Positions 9,088 to 18,832 of a stretch of 64,000 nt of DNA are shown piece by piece. The DNA lies in assembly GCA_002390225.1 (NCBI GenBank), contig DGOW01000082.1:1-64000 (forward strand), given 5' to 3'. Numbering within the stretch: the stretch's first letter is position 1; the number at the start of each line of letters is the position of its first letter. This stretch comes from Gemmatimonadales bacterium UBA4456. GTDB taxonomy: Bacteria > Gemmatimonadota > Gemmatimonadetes > Longimicrobiales > Gaopeijiaceae. Position numbers and translations under genes: made by a program. The notes below the pieces were generated by a model. The model worked only from the letters and a program-made list of their open reading frames with translations, did no database searches and was not told the origin of the DNA.

Positions 9088-9092
9088 GTGGG

Positions 9093-9584
9093 TTACGAGC
9101 CTCTCGGAGCTGCCGGCGCGGCCGGGGTACAGAGTACGAGGAAGTTGTAGAGCTTCTCGCCTCGTCCGACATACACGGCATCGCTGACCATCATCTCGGC
9201 ATCCGTATTCAGTGACATGGACGAGTCGTAGTAGTTGAAGAGGCAGTCCGCCCCATCACGTCTGAAGCGCAGTGACGCCTCGCTCGGCGCATCTCGCGGA
9301 TCCGGCGTGCGAGCCCAGCCACTCTCGTCGATGACCTGGTAGAACCCACGGGCGATGTCCGCAGATGGCAGGCTCGATGCACCAGCCGCTGTGACCCGGC
9401 AGCCCGGTACGATACTACGCGTCCGCCAGTCGTCGATGGTATCTAGCTCGGCGACAGCGACCATGCCCATCACTTCTCGCACGAATCGTTCAGCGCCCAC
9501 GCACAACTCCTCCTGTCCGGCCACTGGCGTTGACAGGAGCAGCGTGGCAAGCGTCACGGTCAGGAGAGAAACTAAGCGGCGCAA
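9093..9584 (-). CDS. Small secreted protein of unknown function
   Basis: 163 residues with a clear signal peptide (RRLVSLLTVTLATLLLSTPVAGQ). The mature part has four cysteines (ELCVGAE, PGCRVT, ADCLFNYY, VLCTP), enough for two disulfides, and no family I know. The only plausible start is a TTG. Its stop nearly touches that of the convergent zincin-like gene. Confidence 0.45.
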   Translation of the reverse strand: MRRLVSLLTVTLATLLLSTPVAGQEELCVGAERFVREVMGMVAVAELDTIDDWRTRSIVPGCRVTAAGASSLPSADIARGFYQVIDESGWARTPDPRDAPSEASLRFRRDGADCLFNYYDSSMSLNTDAEMMVSDAVYVGRGEKLYNFLVLCTPAAPAAPRGS

Positions 9585-9721
9585 AGGTATCTCGGTCGAG
9601 TGGTCGGTACGGACGCCTGGATTGGCGACGGTCTCAACCTAGTACGCTCTATGCGCAGCCGTGGTCCGTGTTCGGCATGGTCCCTATCTTGCGCGTCCAC
9701 GCTCCAACGACCCCGGGCCAC

Positions 9722-10312
9722 ATGAAGATCTGGATTCGTCACCTCGCTCTCGCGGCGACCGTTGTCATCCTCTCCGCCTGTGCTACTGAGGAGCCACCTT
9801 CCGCCGACACAGGGCCTGAGGCCGCCGTGTCGAGTGTGCCGGATGCTGCGCTCGCGATCGCGATCGACCAGGGCGTACGCAACGCACGGATGCCTGTCGA
9901 GGGGCTCATCACGGCCGGACAGCCGTCGTCGGAGCAGTTCGCGGCTCTTCGGTCCGCCGGTGTCGCACACTTCGTATCTTTGCGGCCGACCACCGAAGAC
10001 GGAGCAGGCTGGGAAGAGGGGCTCGCCTCGAGTGAGGGCTTTGACTTCAATCGCCTTCCGATTTCGGGGGCGGGATCGCTGACCCGAGAGAACGTCGAGG
10101 CTTTTGCCGCGATCATGGACGACGTCGGGGATGAGCCCGCCGTCATCTACTGCGCCAGCAGCAATCGGGTCGGGGCGATGCTCGCACTCAAGGCGCACTG
10201 GATCGACGGCGCATCCCCCGAGGCCGCGCTCGAGCTAGGGCGTTCGTCTGGGCTGAGCAGCCTTGAGGATCCTGTCCGTGAACTTATCGGCCTCGAGCCG
10301 AGCCGTCCGTAG
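9722..10312 (+). CDS. Exported DUF442/tyrosine-phosphatase-like lipoprotein
   Basis: 196 residues from the ATG before KIWIRHLALAATVVILSAC, a lipoprotein signal; the upstream extension of the frame is not protein-like. The body resembles the beta-lactamase-hydrolase-like/DUF442 group, relatives of dual-specificity phosphatases: EGLITAGQPSSEQFAAL, GVAHFVSLRP, then the loop YCASSNRVGAM with cysteine and arginine spaced C-x4-R. The usual phosphatase loop is C-x5-R, so activity may be rhodanese- or thiol-type. It ends nine bases before the amidohydrolase start, with AGGAGG between them, so the two are probably co-transcribed. Confidence 0.6.
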   Translation: MKIWIRHLALAATVVILSACATEEPPSADTGPEAAVSSVPDAALAIAIDQGVRNARMPVEGLITAGQPSSEQFAALRSAGVAHFVSLRPTTEDGAGWEEGLASSEGFDFNRLPISGAGSLTRENVEAFAAIMDDVGDEPAVIYCASSNRVGAMLALKAHWIDGASPEAALELGRSSGLSSLEDPVRELIGLEPSRP

Positions 10313-10321
10313 GAGGTCGCA

Positions 10322-11824
10322 ATGTGCAGTCAGCCAATCCGTTCGGCTCTCGTCCTCGCGTTCGTCGCCACGATTCTGTGGGCGCTGCCCGTGCACGCAC
10401 AGGAGTCATACGACGTCGTGATTCGCGGCGGGCGGGTCATGGATCCCGAGACTGGTCTGGACGGCATAAGGAATATCGGTATTCGCGGCCAGACCATCGT
10501 GGCCATCTCCGAGGCCGCGCTCGATGGTGAAATCGTCGTCGATGCAGCCGGTCTGGTTGTGGCTCCCGGGTTCATCGATCTGCATGCCCACGGCCAGTCG
10601 AACGACGCCAACCGTTACCAGGCCAGAGACGGTGTCACGACTGCGCTCGAGCTCGAGTCCGGAGTCCCGGACGCTCGGCTCTACCTTCAGGGACGGCAGG
10701 GTGACGCCATTCTGAACTTCGGCGCTACGATTGCCCACGGCATGGTCCGAACGGCGGTGATGCCCGAGTACGTTCCTGACGTGGAAGCGGCGATGGACGC
10801 CCTGGGTCCGGTACCCACCGACGAGCAGCTTGGCGCGCTCGGTCGTGCCATGTCACAGGGCGATTACGAAGAACTTCCCAAGAGCCTGTACCCGCAGCTC
10901 TTCGAACGATTGAAGGCCGGCATGGATGCGGGCGCGCTCGGCATCGGTGTGCCCCACCAGTACTACCCGGGGGCGAACCGGGACGAGATCTACCGGGTCT
11001 TCGAGTTTGCGGGTGAGGAGCAGTTCACGATCTACACCCACGTGCGTTCGATGGGGATTGATGCGATCCAGGAAGTCGTGGCGAACGCTACGGCGACCCG
11101 TGCACCGTTGCACATCGTGCATCTGAACAGCTCGAGTCTCTGGGACATCGAGACCAATCTCGATCTCATCCGCGGAGCTCAGGAAGCCGGCGTTGATGTC
11201 ACAACGGAGGTCTATCCGTACACGGCCGCGTCCACCTCGCTCGAGTCGGCGATTTTCGACGACGGCTGGCAGGAGAGGCTGCAGATCAGCTACGGCGACC
11301 TGCAGTGGCAGGATACCGGCGAGCGACTCACGGAAGAGACGTTTCGTTCGTATCGGGATGAGGGCGGAGTGGTCATCATCCACATGATGAAGCCTGAGTG
11401 GATCGAGATGGGGATCCAGGCGCCTCACGCCATGGTGGCGTCGGACGGTATGCCCTATGCCCCGGGTGCACATCCGCGTAGTGCCGGGACCTTTTCCCGA
11501 TTCCTCGGCCGATACGTGCGGGACGACGGTGCACTCTCGCTCATGGATGGGCTTCGAAAGGTGACGCTCATGCCCGCTCAGCGTCTCGAGACGACGTCCC
11601 CTCAGATGAAGCGGAAGGGGCGGATTCAGATCGGGAGCGACGCGGACGTCACGATCTTCGACCCGGCTCGGATCATCGATACGGCTACGTTCGAGGACGA
11701 TCTCTCGTTCTCGATTGGCGTGGAGTTCGTCCTGGTGAACGGAACGTTCGTCGTGCGGGATGGCGAGAACGTCGACGGTGCGCGTCCAGGAGTGCCGATC
11801 GTGGGACGCCGGATCGTCTTTTAA
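10322..11824 (+). CDS. Exported amidohydrolase, N-acyl-D-amino-acid deacylase group
   Basis: 500 residues with a signal peptide ending LPVHAQ. The D-aminoacylase-type fold is shown by YDVVIRGGRVMDPETG, the metal motif PGFIDLHAHGQ, THVRSMG, HIVHLNSSS, VTTEVYPYTAAS, and a late HAMVASDGMPYAPG segment carrying the catalytic aspartate. Such enzymes free D-amino acids or dipeptides from N-acyl forms. A strong AGGAGG lies four bases before the ATG. It follows the DUF442-like gene closely. The exact substrate is not readable. Confidence 0.8.
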   Translation: MCSQPIRSALVLAFVATILWALPVHAQESYDVVIRGGRVMDPETGLDGIRNIGIRGQTIVAISEAALDGEIVVDAAGLVVAPGFIDLHAHGQSNDANRYQARDGVTTALELESGVPDARLYLQGRQGDAILNFGATIAHGMVRTAVMPEYVPDVEAAMDALGPVPTDEQLGALGRAMSQGDYEELPKSLYPQLFERLKAGMDAGALGIGVPHQYYPGANRDEIYRVFEFAGEEQFTIYTHVRSMGIDAIQEVVANATATRAPLHIVHLNSSSLWDIETNLDLIRGAQEAGVDVTTEVYPYTAASTSLESAIFDDGWQERLQISYGDLQWQDTGERLTEETFRSYRDEGGVVIIHMMKPEWIEMGIQAPHAMVASDGMPYAPGAHPRSAGTFSRFLGRYVRDDGALSLMDGLRKVTLMPAQRLETTSPQMKRKGRIQIGSDADVTIFDPARIIDTATFEDDLSFSIGVEFVLVNGTFVVRDGENVDGARPGVPIVGRRIVF

Positions 11825-11852
11825 GAGCCGCGTTGGGGCGGTGCGTCGAGCT

Positions 11853-12638
11853 CTAGCGGACGCGGAGCGCGTCGACGGGTGCAAGGATGACCTGTCGGCG
11901 CTCAGCCGTGATGGCCTCGAGACCTCGTCCTCCGTTCGTCTGTCTCAACGTCTGCCAGTACTCCTGGTACGCGCCGAGAGACTCGAACCCGAGGATGCGC
12001 AGGTAGTCCCATCCGTCCGAGATGAGGAACCGTCCTGTCGATGCGAGGATGTCCGCGTCTCGTTCGAATGGCACGACCTCGTCCCCCAGCACGCGCTGGA
12101 ATCGGTCGGCGGGGTCAGGTGTGGTCTGGTACCAGACGAGCGCGACCAAAGGCTGGTCCGTCGGGTCACCGTGGCCCAGAGCGGGTAGCATTTCAATGAA
12201 CTGATCGTGGTGGCTCCGACTGAGCGCGCCGATCGAACCATACAGCGTACCGATGCTCGTTCCCGCTTGGGAGGCCACGCGTCGCAGAGCGGCGTTCGAC
12301 TCGTCCATCCCGGACACCCCGTCGAACGAGCTGATGACGATCGGGTCGAGTGGGACCGGGCTCTCTACCTCGCGCAGGGCGCGAAAGGACCGCATCGCCT
12401 CGTCCTGCCGATACAGCGGTATCACCTCTTCCTGGTAGATCGTGAGCGCCTCACTGGAGCGACCCGGAAGGAAGCTGAACGTCACGAGCTGTCTGACCTC
12501 ACCGCCGAACGGAATCTGGGCGAACGCCTCGTTGGGCCCCCGTACCGCAGTCGCCAGCGCAACTAGAGCGACCAGAGCGATGCGGTGGTACGTGGCGACG
12601 CGCATGCGGGAGAACCGATCGGCGGTCCTTCCGATCAT
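11853..12638 (-). CDS. Secreted protein with NIPSNAP-like features
   Basis: 261 residues with a signal peptide (ALVALVALATA then EAFAQ). Two halves look like ferredoxin-like dimeric barrel repeats (RQLVTFSFLPGR, then PLVALVWYQTTPDPADRFQ), and the end GFESLGAYQEYWQTL resembles the NIPSNAP/ABM group. The ATG overlaps the stop of the upstream sugar-dehydrogenase gene (ATGA), so the pair is translationally coupled and the product may work with it. Another ATG at 12605 gives a cleaner signal peptide. Confidence 0.45.
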   Translation of the reverse strand: MIGRTADRFSRMRVATYHRIALVALVALATAVRGPNEAFAQIPFGGEVRQLVTFSFLPGRSSEALTIYQEEVIPLYRQDEAMRSFRALREVESPVPLDPIVISSFDGVSGMDESNAALRRVASQAGTSIGTLYGSIGALSRSHHDQFIEMLPALGHGDPTDQPLVALVWYQTTPDPADRFQRVLGDEVVPFERDADILASTGRFLISDGWDYLRILGFESLGAYQEYWQTLRQTNGGRGLEAITAERRQVILAPVDALRVR

Positions 12639-13864
12639 TCGCGTGTGCCGGCCGGCTCGAGACGCAGGATCCGGGTGGGCGGCCCGTCCTCCCAGCGTGC
12701 GCCACCGTCGATTGCCAGATAGATGGATCCGTCAGGGCCCTGCTGGACCTCGCGGATCCGTCCCATGTCTTGGAGAATGACCTCTTCCCGCACGACCTCC
12801 TGGCCGTCGAGCCGGAGACGCACCAGGCGCTCTCCACTCATCCCTCCGACGAACATGTCTCCCCTCCACTCAGGGAAGGCGTCGCCTGTATAGAAGAACA
12901 TTCCGCTGACCCCGATCGAGGGCACCCAGACATGAGCGGGGTCGTCCATCCCGTCCTGGTGGGTCCCGTGATGGATGGCGAGACCCGTGCGGTAGTTCAC
13001 GCCATACCCGACCACGGGCCAACCATAGTTGGACCCACTGCGCAGGAGGTTTACTTCGTCGCCACCCTGTGGTCCGTGTTCGTTCGACCATACGTCGCCG
13101 GTCTCGGGGTGCACGGCGAGGCCCTGCGCGTTCCGGTGACCCCATGTCCAGATCTCGGGCAGCGCGTCGACGCGGTCGACCAGCGGATTGTCGTCGGGGA
13201 TACGCCCATCATCGTGAAGTCGAACTGTTGTTCCATTGTGATTCGTGAGGTCCTGCGCGGGGTGGGCCCAGAGATCGCCGGCCGAAGGCCACTGACGATC
13301 CCCCAGCGTCACATACATGTAGCCTCGACCGTCGAGTGCGATGCGGCCGCCCCACATGGAACTCCGTTCACTTCCGTTGCCGTCGGCTTGTGCGTGAAAG
13401 AGCTCCTCGACGTCGTGCAGACGGTCGTTCTCGAACCGACCACGGACGACGGCGAGGCTACCCAACGAGTCCGGGCCGGGCTTCACATAACTCAGATACA
13501 GGAGGCGATTCTGCTCGAAGTCCGGATGGATACGGGCATCGCGCAGCCCAGCCTGTTCGAGGCCGTTCATCGCCATGGCGCCTCGACCCAGCGCGAGAAT
13601 GTCGGGCAGGCCATCGACCGAGTCGGGCAGGAGTACGTCATCTCTGATGATGCGCAGACGACCGGGCCGCTCAGTGACGAGCAGATCGCCCTCGGGCGTG
13701 AATTCCATCGAGGAGGGATTGATCAGCCCGTCGGCGACTTCGACGACTCGAAAGTCGTGCAACGCTGACGGGAGGTACGGCTCCGTGTGGACCGTTTGTT
13801 GCGCAGCGAGCGACGAGGTGAAGGTCGCGATCGCGAGTGAGGCGTAGATGACTCGAGTCGTCAT
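12635..13864 (-). CDS. Exported PQQ-dependent sugar dehydrogenase (GSDH/sorbosone type)
   Basis: 409 residues, signal peptide ending SSLAAQ. It shows the soluble glucose/aldose dehydrogenase propeller: NPSSMEFTPEGDLLVTERPG, MNGLEQAGLRDARIHPDF, WGGRIALDGRGYMYVTLGD, QDLTNHNGTTVRLHDDG, WTWGHRNAQGLAVHP, then VWSNEHGPQGGDEVNLL and NYGWPVVGYG. These surround the PQQ and calcium sites in the family, which oxidises aldoses in the periplasm. No PQQ biosynthesis genes are nearby, so PQQ may come from elsewhere in the genome or from outside. It leads a two-gene unit with the NIPSNAP-like gene. Confidence 0.88.
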   Translation of the reverse strand: MTTRVIYASLAIATFTSSLAAQQTVHTEPYLPSALHDFRVVEVADGLINPSSMEFTPEGDLLVTERPGRLRIIRDDVLLPDSVDGLPDILALGRGAMAMNGLEQAGLRDARIHPDFEQNRLLYLSYVKPGPDSLGSLAVVRGRFENDRLHDVEELFHAQADGNGSERSSMWGGRIALDGRGYMYVTLGDRQWPSAGDLWAHPAQDLTNHNGTTVRLHDDGRIPDDNPLVDRVDALPEIWTWGHRNAQGLAVHPETGDVWSNEHGPQGGDEVNLLRSGSNYGWPVVGYGVNYRTGLAIHHGTHQDGMDDPAHVWVPSIGVSGMFFYTGDAFPEWRGDMFVGGMSGERLVRLRLDGQEVVREEVILQDMGRIREVQQGPDGSIYLAIDGGARWEDGPPTRILRLEPAGTRE

Positions 13865-14009
13865 GTCGTCTTTTGAGGAGGAGCGTCCGATCTGGCGTAG
13901 GGGTCCATTCTACAGGTCCGCGCGGTTGACCGGCAGGGCCACCGACTTGCCGCACGCCCGTGCGTACTGTAGCCGTGAGTCTTCCAGACACCTCTGCACC
14001 GGACTCAGT

Positions 14010-15281
14010 ATGTCGCGCTTCGAATCCCTGGCTCGCACGCTTACCCCCTCTCTTGGGACGCTGACGGCGCTCTCGATGCTTGCCGCCTGCGGTGGTCCAA
14101 GCATGCCGGATGCCGTGGCGTATGAGGGCGTACGACTCATTACAGGCGACGGTGCGGTAATCGAGGAAGCGACCGTGATCGTGCAGAACGGGTTGTTTGT
14201 TGCGGTCGGGCCGTCGGCGGCGTTAGACGCGGCCAGCGCTGGTACGCAGGTCGATCTGAGTGGCATGACCGTCATGCCGACGCTGAACAACGCGCATTTC
14301 CACCTGCCATCGGAGCGCGCGGCGCGGACCGCTGCGCTGCAGTCAGCGGCGTACTACGGAACGGGGTCCACGTTCAGCTTCGGGCTCGATGAGGGTACGA
14401 TCGGCCTCGAGATGCGGACCGAGTCGATCCCTGACGCGGCACGGTCTTTGTCGGCCGGACGGGGCATCACCTCACCAGAGCCCGGACGTTCGGAAGTTCC
14501 GTACTGGGTGACGACGGAGACGGAAGCCCGGGCCGCGGTGCAGGAGCTCGCGTCCCAGAACGTGGACATCGTCAAGATCTGGGTCGATGACCGAGGCGGT
14601 CAGTACGAGCGGCTGTCACCGGAGCTCTACGGGGCCGTGATCGATGAGGCGCACACGAACGGGATTCCCGTCACCGCACACGTCTTCCGACTCCAGGACG
14701 CGAAGGGCCTGCTCGAGGCCGGTATCGACGTCTTTGCCCACGGCATCCGCGACATGGACATCGACGACGAGGTCATCGAGATGTGGAAGGCTCGGCCCGA
14801 GGTCGTACTCATCCCCAACCTGCCTGGACCGGGTGTGCCAGCCGGAGAAATGTCGTGGATGGCGGGTACGGTCGACGCCGAGCGCATTGCACAGATGGAA
14901 TCGAACCAGGGTGAGAACGCCGCGGCGCAGGAGGCGTTCGGGATTCAGGCTCGCAATCTGGTGCGACTCCACGCGGAGGGTATCCGGGTCGCGTTCGGGA
15001 CTGACGGTGGCAACTCGTGGTCGGTGCACCAGGAGCTCGCGGATATGGTCCGCGCCGGACTGAGCCCTGCCGACGTTCTGGTCGCCGCTACGAGCACTGC
15101 CGCGATGGTGATGGGACTCGAAGAGACGGGAACCATCGTAGTGGGTAAGAGCGCAGACTTTGTGGTGCTCGACGCCAACCCGCTCGAAGATATCACGAAC
15201 ACGCGGAGCATCGTGGATGTGTTCCTGCATGGTACGCGGGTCGACCGAGAGGGGATCTCCGCGAGGATGCTGGGGGGCTGA
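14010..15281 (+). CDS. Amidohydrolase lipoprotein
   Basis: 423 residues from the ATG before SRFESLARTLTP; the lipobox is MLAACG. The longer open frame back to 13848 overlaps the divergent dehydrogenase and is not protein-like. Metal-dependent hydrolase features: DLSGMTVMPTLNNAHFHLP (the HxH pair), VDIVKIWVDDRGG (lysine that may be carboxylated), PVTAHVF, DVFAHGIRD and VAFGTDGGNSW with the late aspartate. This is the imidazolonepropionase-like subgroup. The substrate is unknown. Confidence 0.8.
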   Translation: MSRFESLARTLTPSLGTLTALSMLAACGGPSMPDAVAYEGVRLITGDGAVIEEATVIVQNGLFVAVGPSAALDAASAGTQVDLSGMTVMPTLNNAHFHLPSERAARTAALQSAAYYGTGSTFSFGLDEGTIGLEMRTESIPDAARSLSAGRGITSPEPGRSEVPYWVTTETEARAAVQELASQNVDIVKIWVDDRGGQYERLSPELYGAVIDEAHTNGIPVTAHVFRLQDAKGLLEAGIDVFAHGIRDMDIDDEVIEMWKARPEVVLIPNLPGPGVPAGEMSWMAGTVDAERIAQMESNQGENAAAQEAFGIQARNLVRLHAEGIRVAFGTDGGNSWSVHQELADMVRAGLSPADVLVAATSTAAMVMGLEETGTIVVGKSADFVVLDANPLEDITNTRSIVDVFLHGTRVDREGISARMLGG

Positions 15282-15293
15282 CAGCCTCGCGCC

Positions 15294-16145
15294 TCAGCGC
15301 CTGAGCGTCTCGGCGACCCTCAGGCCGGCAGCGCGTAGCGCTTGGGCGACGGCGATCTGGTAGATCTCGACATACCACTGACCTGCCTCTGATTCGTATT
15401 CCAGCGTCGACTTCAGCAGGAGGTCGTCCGAGATCGGTTCGTGCGCGTGAAGCGCGGTGAGGACTGCCGCCGCGGAGCTCTGATTCAGTCGAGCGAAGAG
15501 AGCGTTTCCGCTGAGTGAATCGAAGTCACGTGCGTTTGGTCGGATTGCTTGCCACACTGTATGCGCCGCTTCGTCGAGTGCCTGTTCGAGCAGCAGAAAG
15601 AAGGTCCCCTCCTGTCGGGCCTCCGACCAGCGGGCGACCAGTCGAATCCTCTCCTCCGACGGGGGCTCGTCCGTGTACGTGTCGAGCCACTCCTCCAGTG
15701 TGACGTTTGGTTGGTACGCGGAGGCCTGTTGGTCTACATCGGCACTAGCGCCGCCATCGACCCAGTCGGCGACCTGCTCGACATAGCCGCCCGGTGCTTC
15801 CTCGAGCATGAGGGCTGCAACGTCCTGGCGCATCCGCTCTGCGTCGAACCCGACCTCCACGGCTGACACGAGCCGCTCGAGTTCCTCGTCGTTCGGGTTA
15901 CCGATCATCAGCGCAACCTGGCGAGTGAAGGCACGTCCCCGCGGGACCACGATAGACTCGATATCGAAGTGGTCGAGCAGGAGGTCTATCGGCTCCGAGG
16001 TCTGCGTGACTGTGGCCTCGACCGCTGTTCCCCCGGGGTTGGTGGGTGCGACGCTGGAGGGCTCCGTCACCGCAGCCGTAGTGCAGGCGGTCGCCATCGG
16101 CAGCAGCCAGATGGCCCCGGCCGTCTTTGCCCACATGCGCCTCAC
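15294..16145 (-). CDS. Lipoprotein of unknown function
   Basis: 283 residues, lipobox PMATAC. The body is acidic and mostly helical ([35 protein letters not shown]), possibly a DUF2059-like helical fold, but I cannot assign it. It starts at a GTG that overlaps the stop of recQ (GTGA); an ATG three codons later is also possible. The overlap implies coupled translation with recQ, an odd pairing for a cytosolic helicase and an envelope lipoprotein. Confidence 0.5.
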   Translation of the reverse strand: MRRMWAKTAGAIWLLPMATACTTAAVTEPSSVAPTNPGGTAVEATVTQTSEPIDLLLDHFDIESIVVPRGRAFTRQVALMIGNPNDEELERLVSAVEVGFDAERMRQDVAALMLEEAPGGYVEQVADWVDGGASADVDQQASAYQPNVTLEEWLDTYTDEPPSEERIRLVARWSEARQEGTFFLLLEQALDEAAHTVWQAIRPNARDFDSLSGNALFARLNQSSAAAVLTALHAHEPISDDLLLKSTLEYESEAGQWYVEIYQIAVAQALRAAGLRVAETLRR

Positions 16146-17677
16146 TTCAAGACCTCCCGGCCCTCGGAGATGCGCTCGAGGAAGGCGCTTCCATATTTTT
16201 CCAGCTTGGCCGGCCCGACCCCTGGTACATCAAGGAACTGCGCCTCGGTCTTCGGTTGCCGGACTGCCATCTCGACGAGCACCTGGTCTCCAAAGACGAT
16301 ATATGCCGGGACGCGCTGGCGGTCGGCCGTTTCCTTTCGCAGGTCCCGCAGGCTCTGGAAGACCTCCTCCTGCTCCGGTGTGAGCGCGCTACCGGTAGCG
16401 CTCACGTGGCGGGATCGACTCCTGGTCCCCTGGACCGCACCCAGGCTCGCCATCGTCTCCTGAGCGAGCTCCTCCGGTTTGACACCGGTACACGAGTCGC
16501 AGGATGTCGAACACGGAGCCATCTCCTCGTCGAAGTAGGCCAGGATCGCCTGGTGTCGACATCGATTCGACTCCACGAGCTGGAAGAGGTCGACCGTGCG
16601 CTGACGCTTCTGCTGCCAGAGTTCCGGGTCGTCGATGTCATCCAGGAAGCGCTCGTGCAGCTTCACATCGGCCCAGGAGTAGAAGAGGAAGCACTCGCTC
16701 GGAAGACTGTCACGACCTGCGCGCCCGATCTCCTGGTACCAGGACTCGATATCGCGGGGCATATCTCGATGGATCACGAAGCGGACGTTCGACTTGTCGA
16801 TCCCCATACCGAAAGCCACGGTCGCAACGATGACATCGATTTCGTCACGTTGGAACGCTTCCTGGTTTCCCTGACGATCCGCGGGCTCCATGCCCGCGTG
16901 ATAGGGCTGCGCCCGCACACCGTTCGTCTGGAGGAACTTGGCGGTCTGGTCGACGGCCTTACGGCTCAGGCAGTACACGATGCCCGTCTCACCCTCGTGT
17001 CGCTTGATCAGCGCGAGGATCTCCTTCCGCGTATCGCCCTGACCCTTCTTCCGAACTCCGATCTCCAGGTTCGAGCGGAAGAACGATCCCTTGTAGCCGC
17101 CCGGTTTTGACATGCCGAGCTGCCGGATGATGTCACGAGCGACGGTGCGCGTGGCGGTCGCGGTCAAGGCCAGTACCGGCACGTCCAGCCCTTCCTTGAG
17201 TCCTCGCAGCCGTCGGTATGAAGGGCGGAAGTCGTGACCCCACTGGCTGATGCAGTGCGCCTCATCCACGACGAGGAGTGAAATCGGGCAGCCGCTCACG
17301 AAGTCTCGAAGGCGTCCGTCCAACGCTTCTGGCGCGAGGTACACGAGCTCGTAGTCCCCACGTCGCAGTCCATCCAGCCGCGACTGCCGCTCACCATAGT
17401 CGAGGGAGCTGTTGATCTGGACTGCGTTGAAGCCGAACTCGCGCAGCGCATCGACCTGGTCCTTCATCAGGCTGATGAGCGGGGAGAGGACGAGCACGGT
17501 TCCGTCCATGATCCGAGCTGGGAGTTGGTACGTCAGCGACTTCCCTGCGCCCGTCGGCATCACGCCGATGCAGTCCCGTCCCTCGAGTACGACGTCGATG
17601 ATCTCACGCTGGCCTGGCCGGAAGTCGTCGTATCCAAAGACGTCTTTCAGGATCTGTCGTGGATCGGTGGGGCGCAT
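16142..17677 (-). CDS. recQ: ATP-dependent DNA helicase RecQ
   Basis: 511 residues from the ATG before [18 protein letters not shown]; an alternative ATG is at 17704. The order is the RecA-like core with Walker A TGAGKS (about 42-47), DEAH (138-141) followed by [13 protein letters not shown], motif [11 protein letters not shown], the zinc-binding cysteines (RCRHQAIL, then CSTSCDSC), and a C-terminal HRDC domain ([16 protein letters not shown]). The RQC winged-helix part between zinc site and HRDC is short or degenerate (a serine/arginine linker), so this is a compact RecQ. RecQ unwinds DNA in recombinational repair and replication restart. Confidence 0.95.
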   Translation of the reverse strand: MRPTDPRQILKDVFGYDDFRPGQREIIDVVLEGRDCIGVMPTGAGKSLTYQLPARIMDGTVLVLSPLISLMKDQVDALREFGFNAVQINSSLDYGERQSRLDGLRRGDYELVYLAPEALDGRLRDFVSGCPISLLVVDEAHCISQWGHDFRPSYRRLRGLKEGLDVPVLALTATATRTVARDIIRQLGMSKPGGYKGSFFRSNLEIGVRKKGQGDTRKEILALIKRHEGETGIVYCLSRKAVDQTAKFLQTNGVRAQPYHAGMEPADRQGNQEAFQRDEIDVIVATVAFGMGIDKSNVRFVIHRDMPRDIESWYQEIGRAGRDSLPSECFLFYSWADVKLHERFLDDIDDPELWQQKRQRTVDLFQLVESNRCRHQAILAYFDEEMAPCSTSCDSCTGVKPEELAQETMASLGAVQGTRSRSRHVSATGSALTPEQEEVFQSLRDLRKETADRQRVPAYIVFGDQVLVEMAVRQPKTEAQFLDVPGVGPAKLEKYGSAFLERISEGREVLK

Positions 17678-17816
17678 GCGAGTCGGACAAGGGTGAGGGC
17701 ACATTGAAGGTAACTGCGGGCTGGGGTGCCGGGACGGCGTCATGCGCCCGTGGCTCACCCGCCGTGTCGTGCCTACGATTGTGCGGTTCACCCGAAGGCT
17801 CAGGAGTATTTCGACG

Positions 17817-18773
17817 ATGAAGTGCATTCCCCTATTCGTGGCCGCCGTGACGATGTCCGTGGCCCTTCTGCAACAACAGCCCGTGCTGGCTCAGGACCTT
17901 CTTCCACAGGAGAGCCCTCTTCCGAGAATCCAGAAGGTGAAGAACTACCTGCCGCACATGACCCGCCCCGAGGTCCAGAATCTGTTGACCCGGTCAGATA
18001 TGGTGATCATTCCTGTGGCGTCACTGGAGCAGCATGGGCTCCATCTCCCGATCGGGACTGACTATCTGAACGGGGTGGAGCGGGCGAAGCTCATCGCGCA
18101 GCAGATCGACGTGTTGGTGGCACCGATCCTGCTTCCCGGTCAGTCCCCCTATCACATGGGGTTTGCGGGCACGATCACGTTGCCGTCACCGCTGATTCAG
18201 GAGGTCTACGTCGAGGCGGCAAAGAGTCTCATGCGGCATGGATTCAAACGCTTCTTGATCATGAACGCGCATGGCGGGAACGCTGCGACAACACGCTTCA
18301 TCGTCGATCGGATCAACCAGGAGACGGAGGGCATCGCCGTCGACCTAGGATCGGTGCTCGGGCCCTTCCGACCCGATATCGATCTGCCTGACGACCCATC
18401 CATGCGGGTGTTTGACCGACACGGCGGGACCGGGGAGACCTCCAGCTCGATGTACCTGACACCTGAGCTCGTCGATCTCGATGTAGCCGTGCCCGCCGAA
18501 CTGATGCTCCTGCCTCATATGGCGGAGATGCTCCCGGAGGTGGTGGCGGGAGATCCGACTGCGCTCACCGTCTTTCTTGCCGAAGGTCTCAAGGATGAGG
18601 CTACCGGGAAGGGTACGTCGGCCGCTGAGATGACATCGACCGGCGTGTGGGGTGTGCGAGATCCGCGCGAGTCGACCGCCGAGCGAGGGTGGGCCGACAC
18701 GGCATCGATGGTCGCTGCCGCCGTCGGCTTCATCGAGCGCTGGAACGAGTTGCGGCCTCAGGGCACACGCTGA
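17817..18773 (+). CDS. Exported creatininase-family amidohydrolase
   Basis: 318 residues, signal peptide ending QPVLAQ after the ATG at 17817. The creatininase metal motifs are all present: [20 protein letters not shown] (E, H, H and D ligands), [14 protein letters not shown], and later [15 protein letters not shown]. Family members open cyclic amides (creatinine, pyrroloquinoline or formamidopyrimidine-type compounds). An exported form points to a periplasmic cyclic amide substrate, which I cannot name. It ends at a strong hairpin shared with the convergent RidA-like gene. Confidence 0.85.
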   Translation: MKCIPLFVAAVTMSVALLQQQPVLAQDLLPQESPLPRIQKVKNYLPHMTRPEVQNLLTRSDMVIIPVASLEQHGLHLPIGTDYLNGVERAKLIAQQIDVLVAPILLPGQSPYHMGFAGTITLPSPLIQEVYVEAAKSLMRHGFKRFLIMNAHGGNAATTRFIVDRINQETEGIAVDLGSVLGPFRPDIDLPDDPSMRVFDRHGGTGETSSSMYLTPELVDLDVAVPAELMLLPHMAEMLPEVVAGDPTALTVFLAEGLKDEATGKGTSAAEMTSTGVWGVRDPRESTAERGWADTASMVAAAVGFIERWNELRPQGTR

Positions 18774-18783
18774 GAAGGCCGGG

Positions 18784-18821
18784 CCCGCCGGGCGGCGGCG
18801 TTCGGGCCGCCACCCGCCGGG
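18784..18821. terminator. GC-rich bidirectional hairpin between convergent genes
   Basis: GGCGGC (18794-18799) pairs with GCCGCC (18806-18811), and the stem extends outward with two mismatches to CCCG at 18784 and CGGG at 18821, about 14 pairs in all. It separates the creatininase-like and RidA-like genes. It has no T-run, so termination would rely on the hairpin alone or on Rho. Confidence 0.5.
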
Positions 18822-18832
18822 TTCTCACTGCA

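Noticed and set aside
10853..11884. 343-codon minus-strand frame over the D-aminoacylase-like gene
   Set aside because: Antisense shadow; composition is Arg/His/Asp-rich and without motifs.
12770..13768. Long open frame (332 codons) on the plus strand
   Set aside because: It is antisense to the PQQ sugar dehydrogenase, whose motifs are unmistakable; high GC keeps the opposite strand open.
16127..17110. Long plus-strand frame over recQ
   Set aside because: Antisense shadow of the RecQ helicase and the overlapping lipoprotein start; no family-like motifs.
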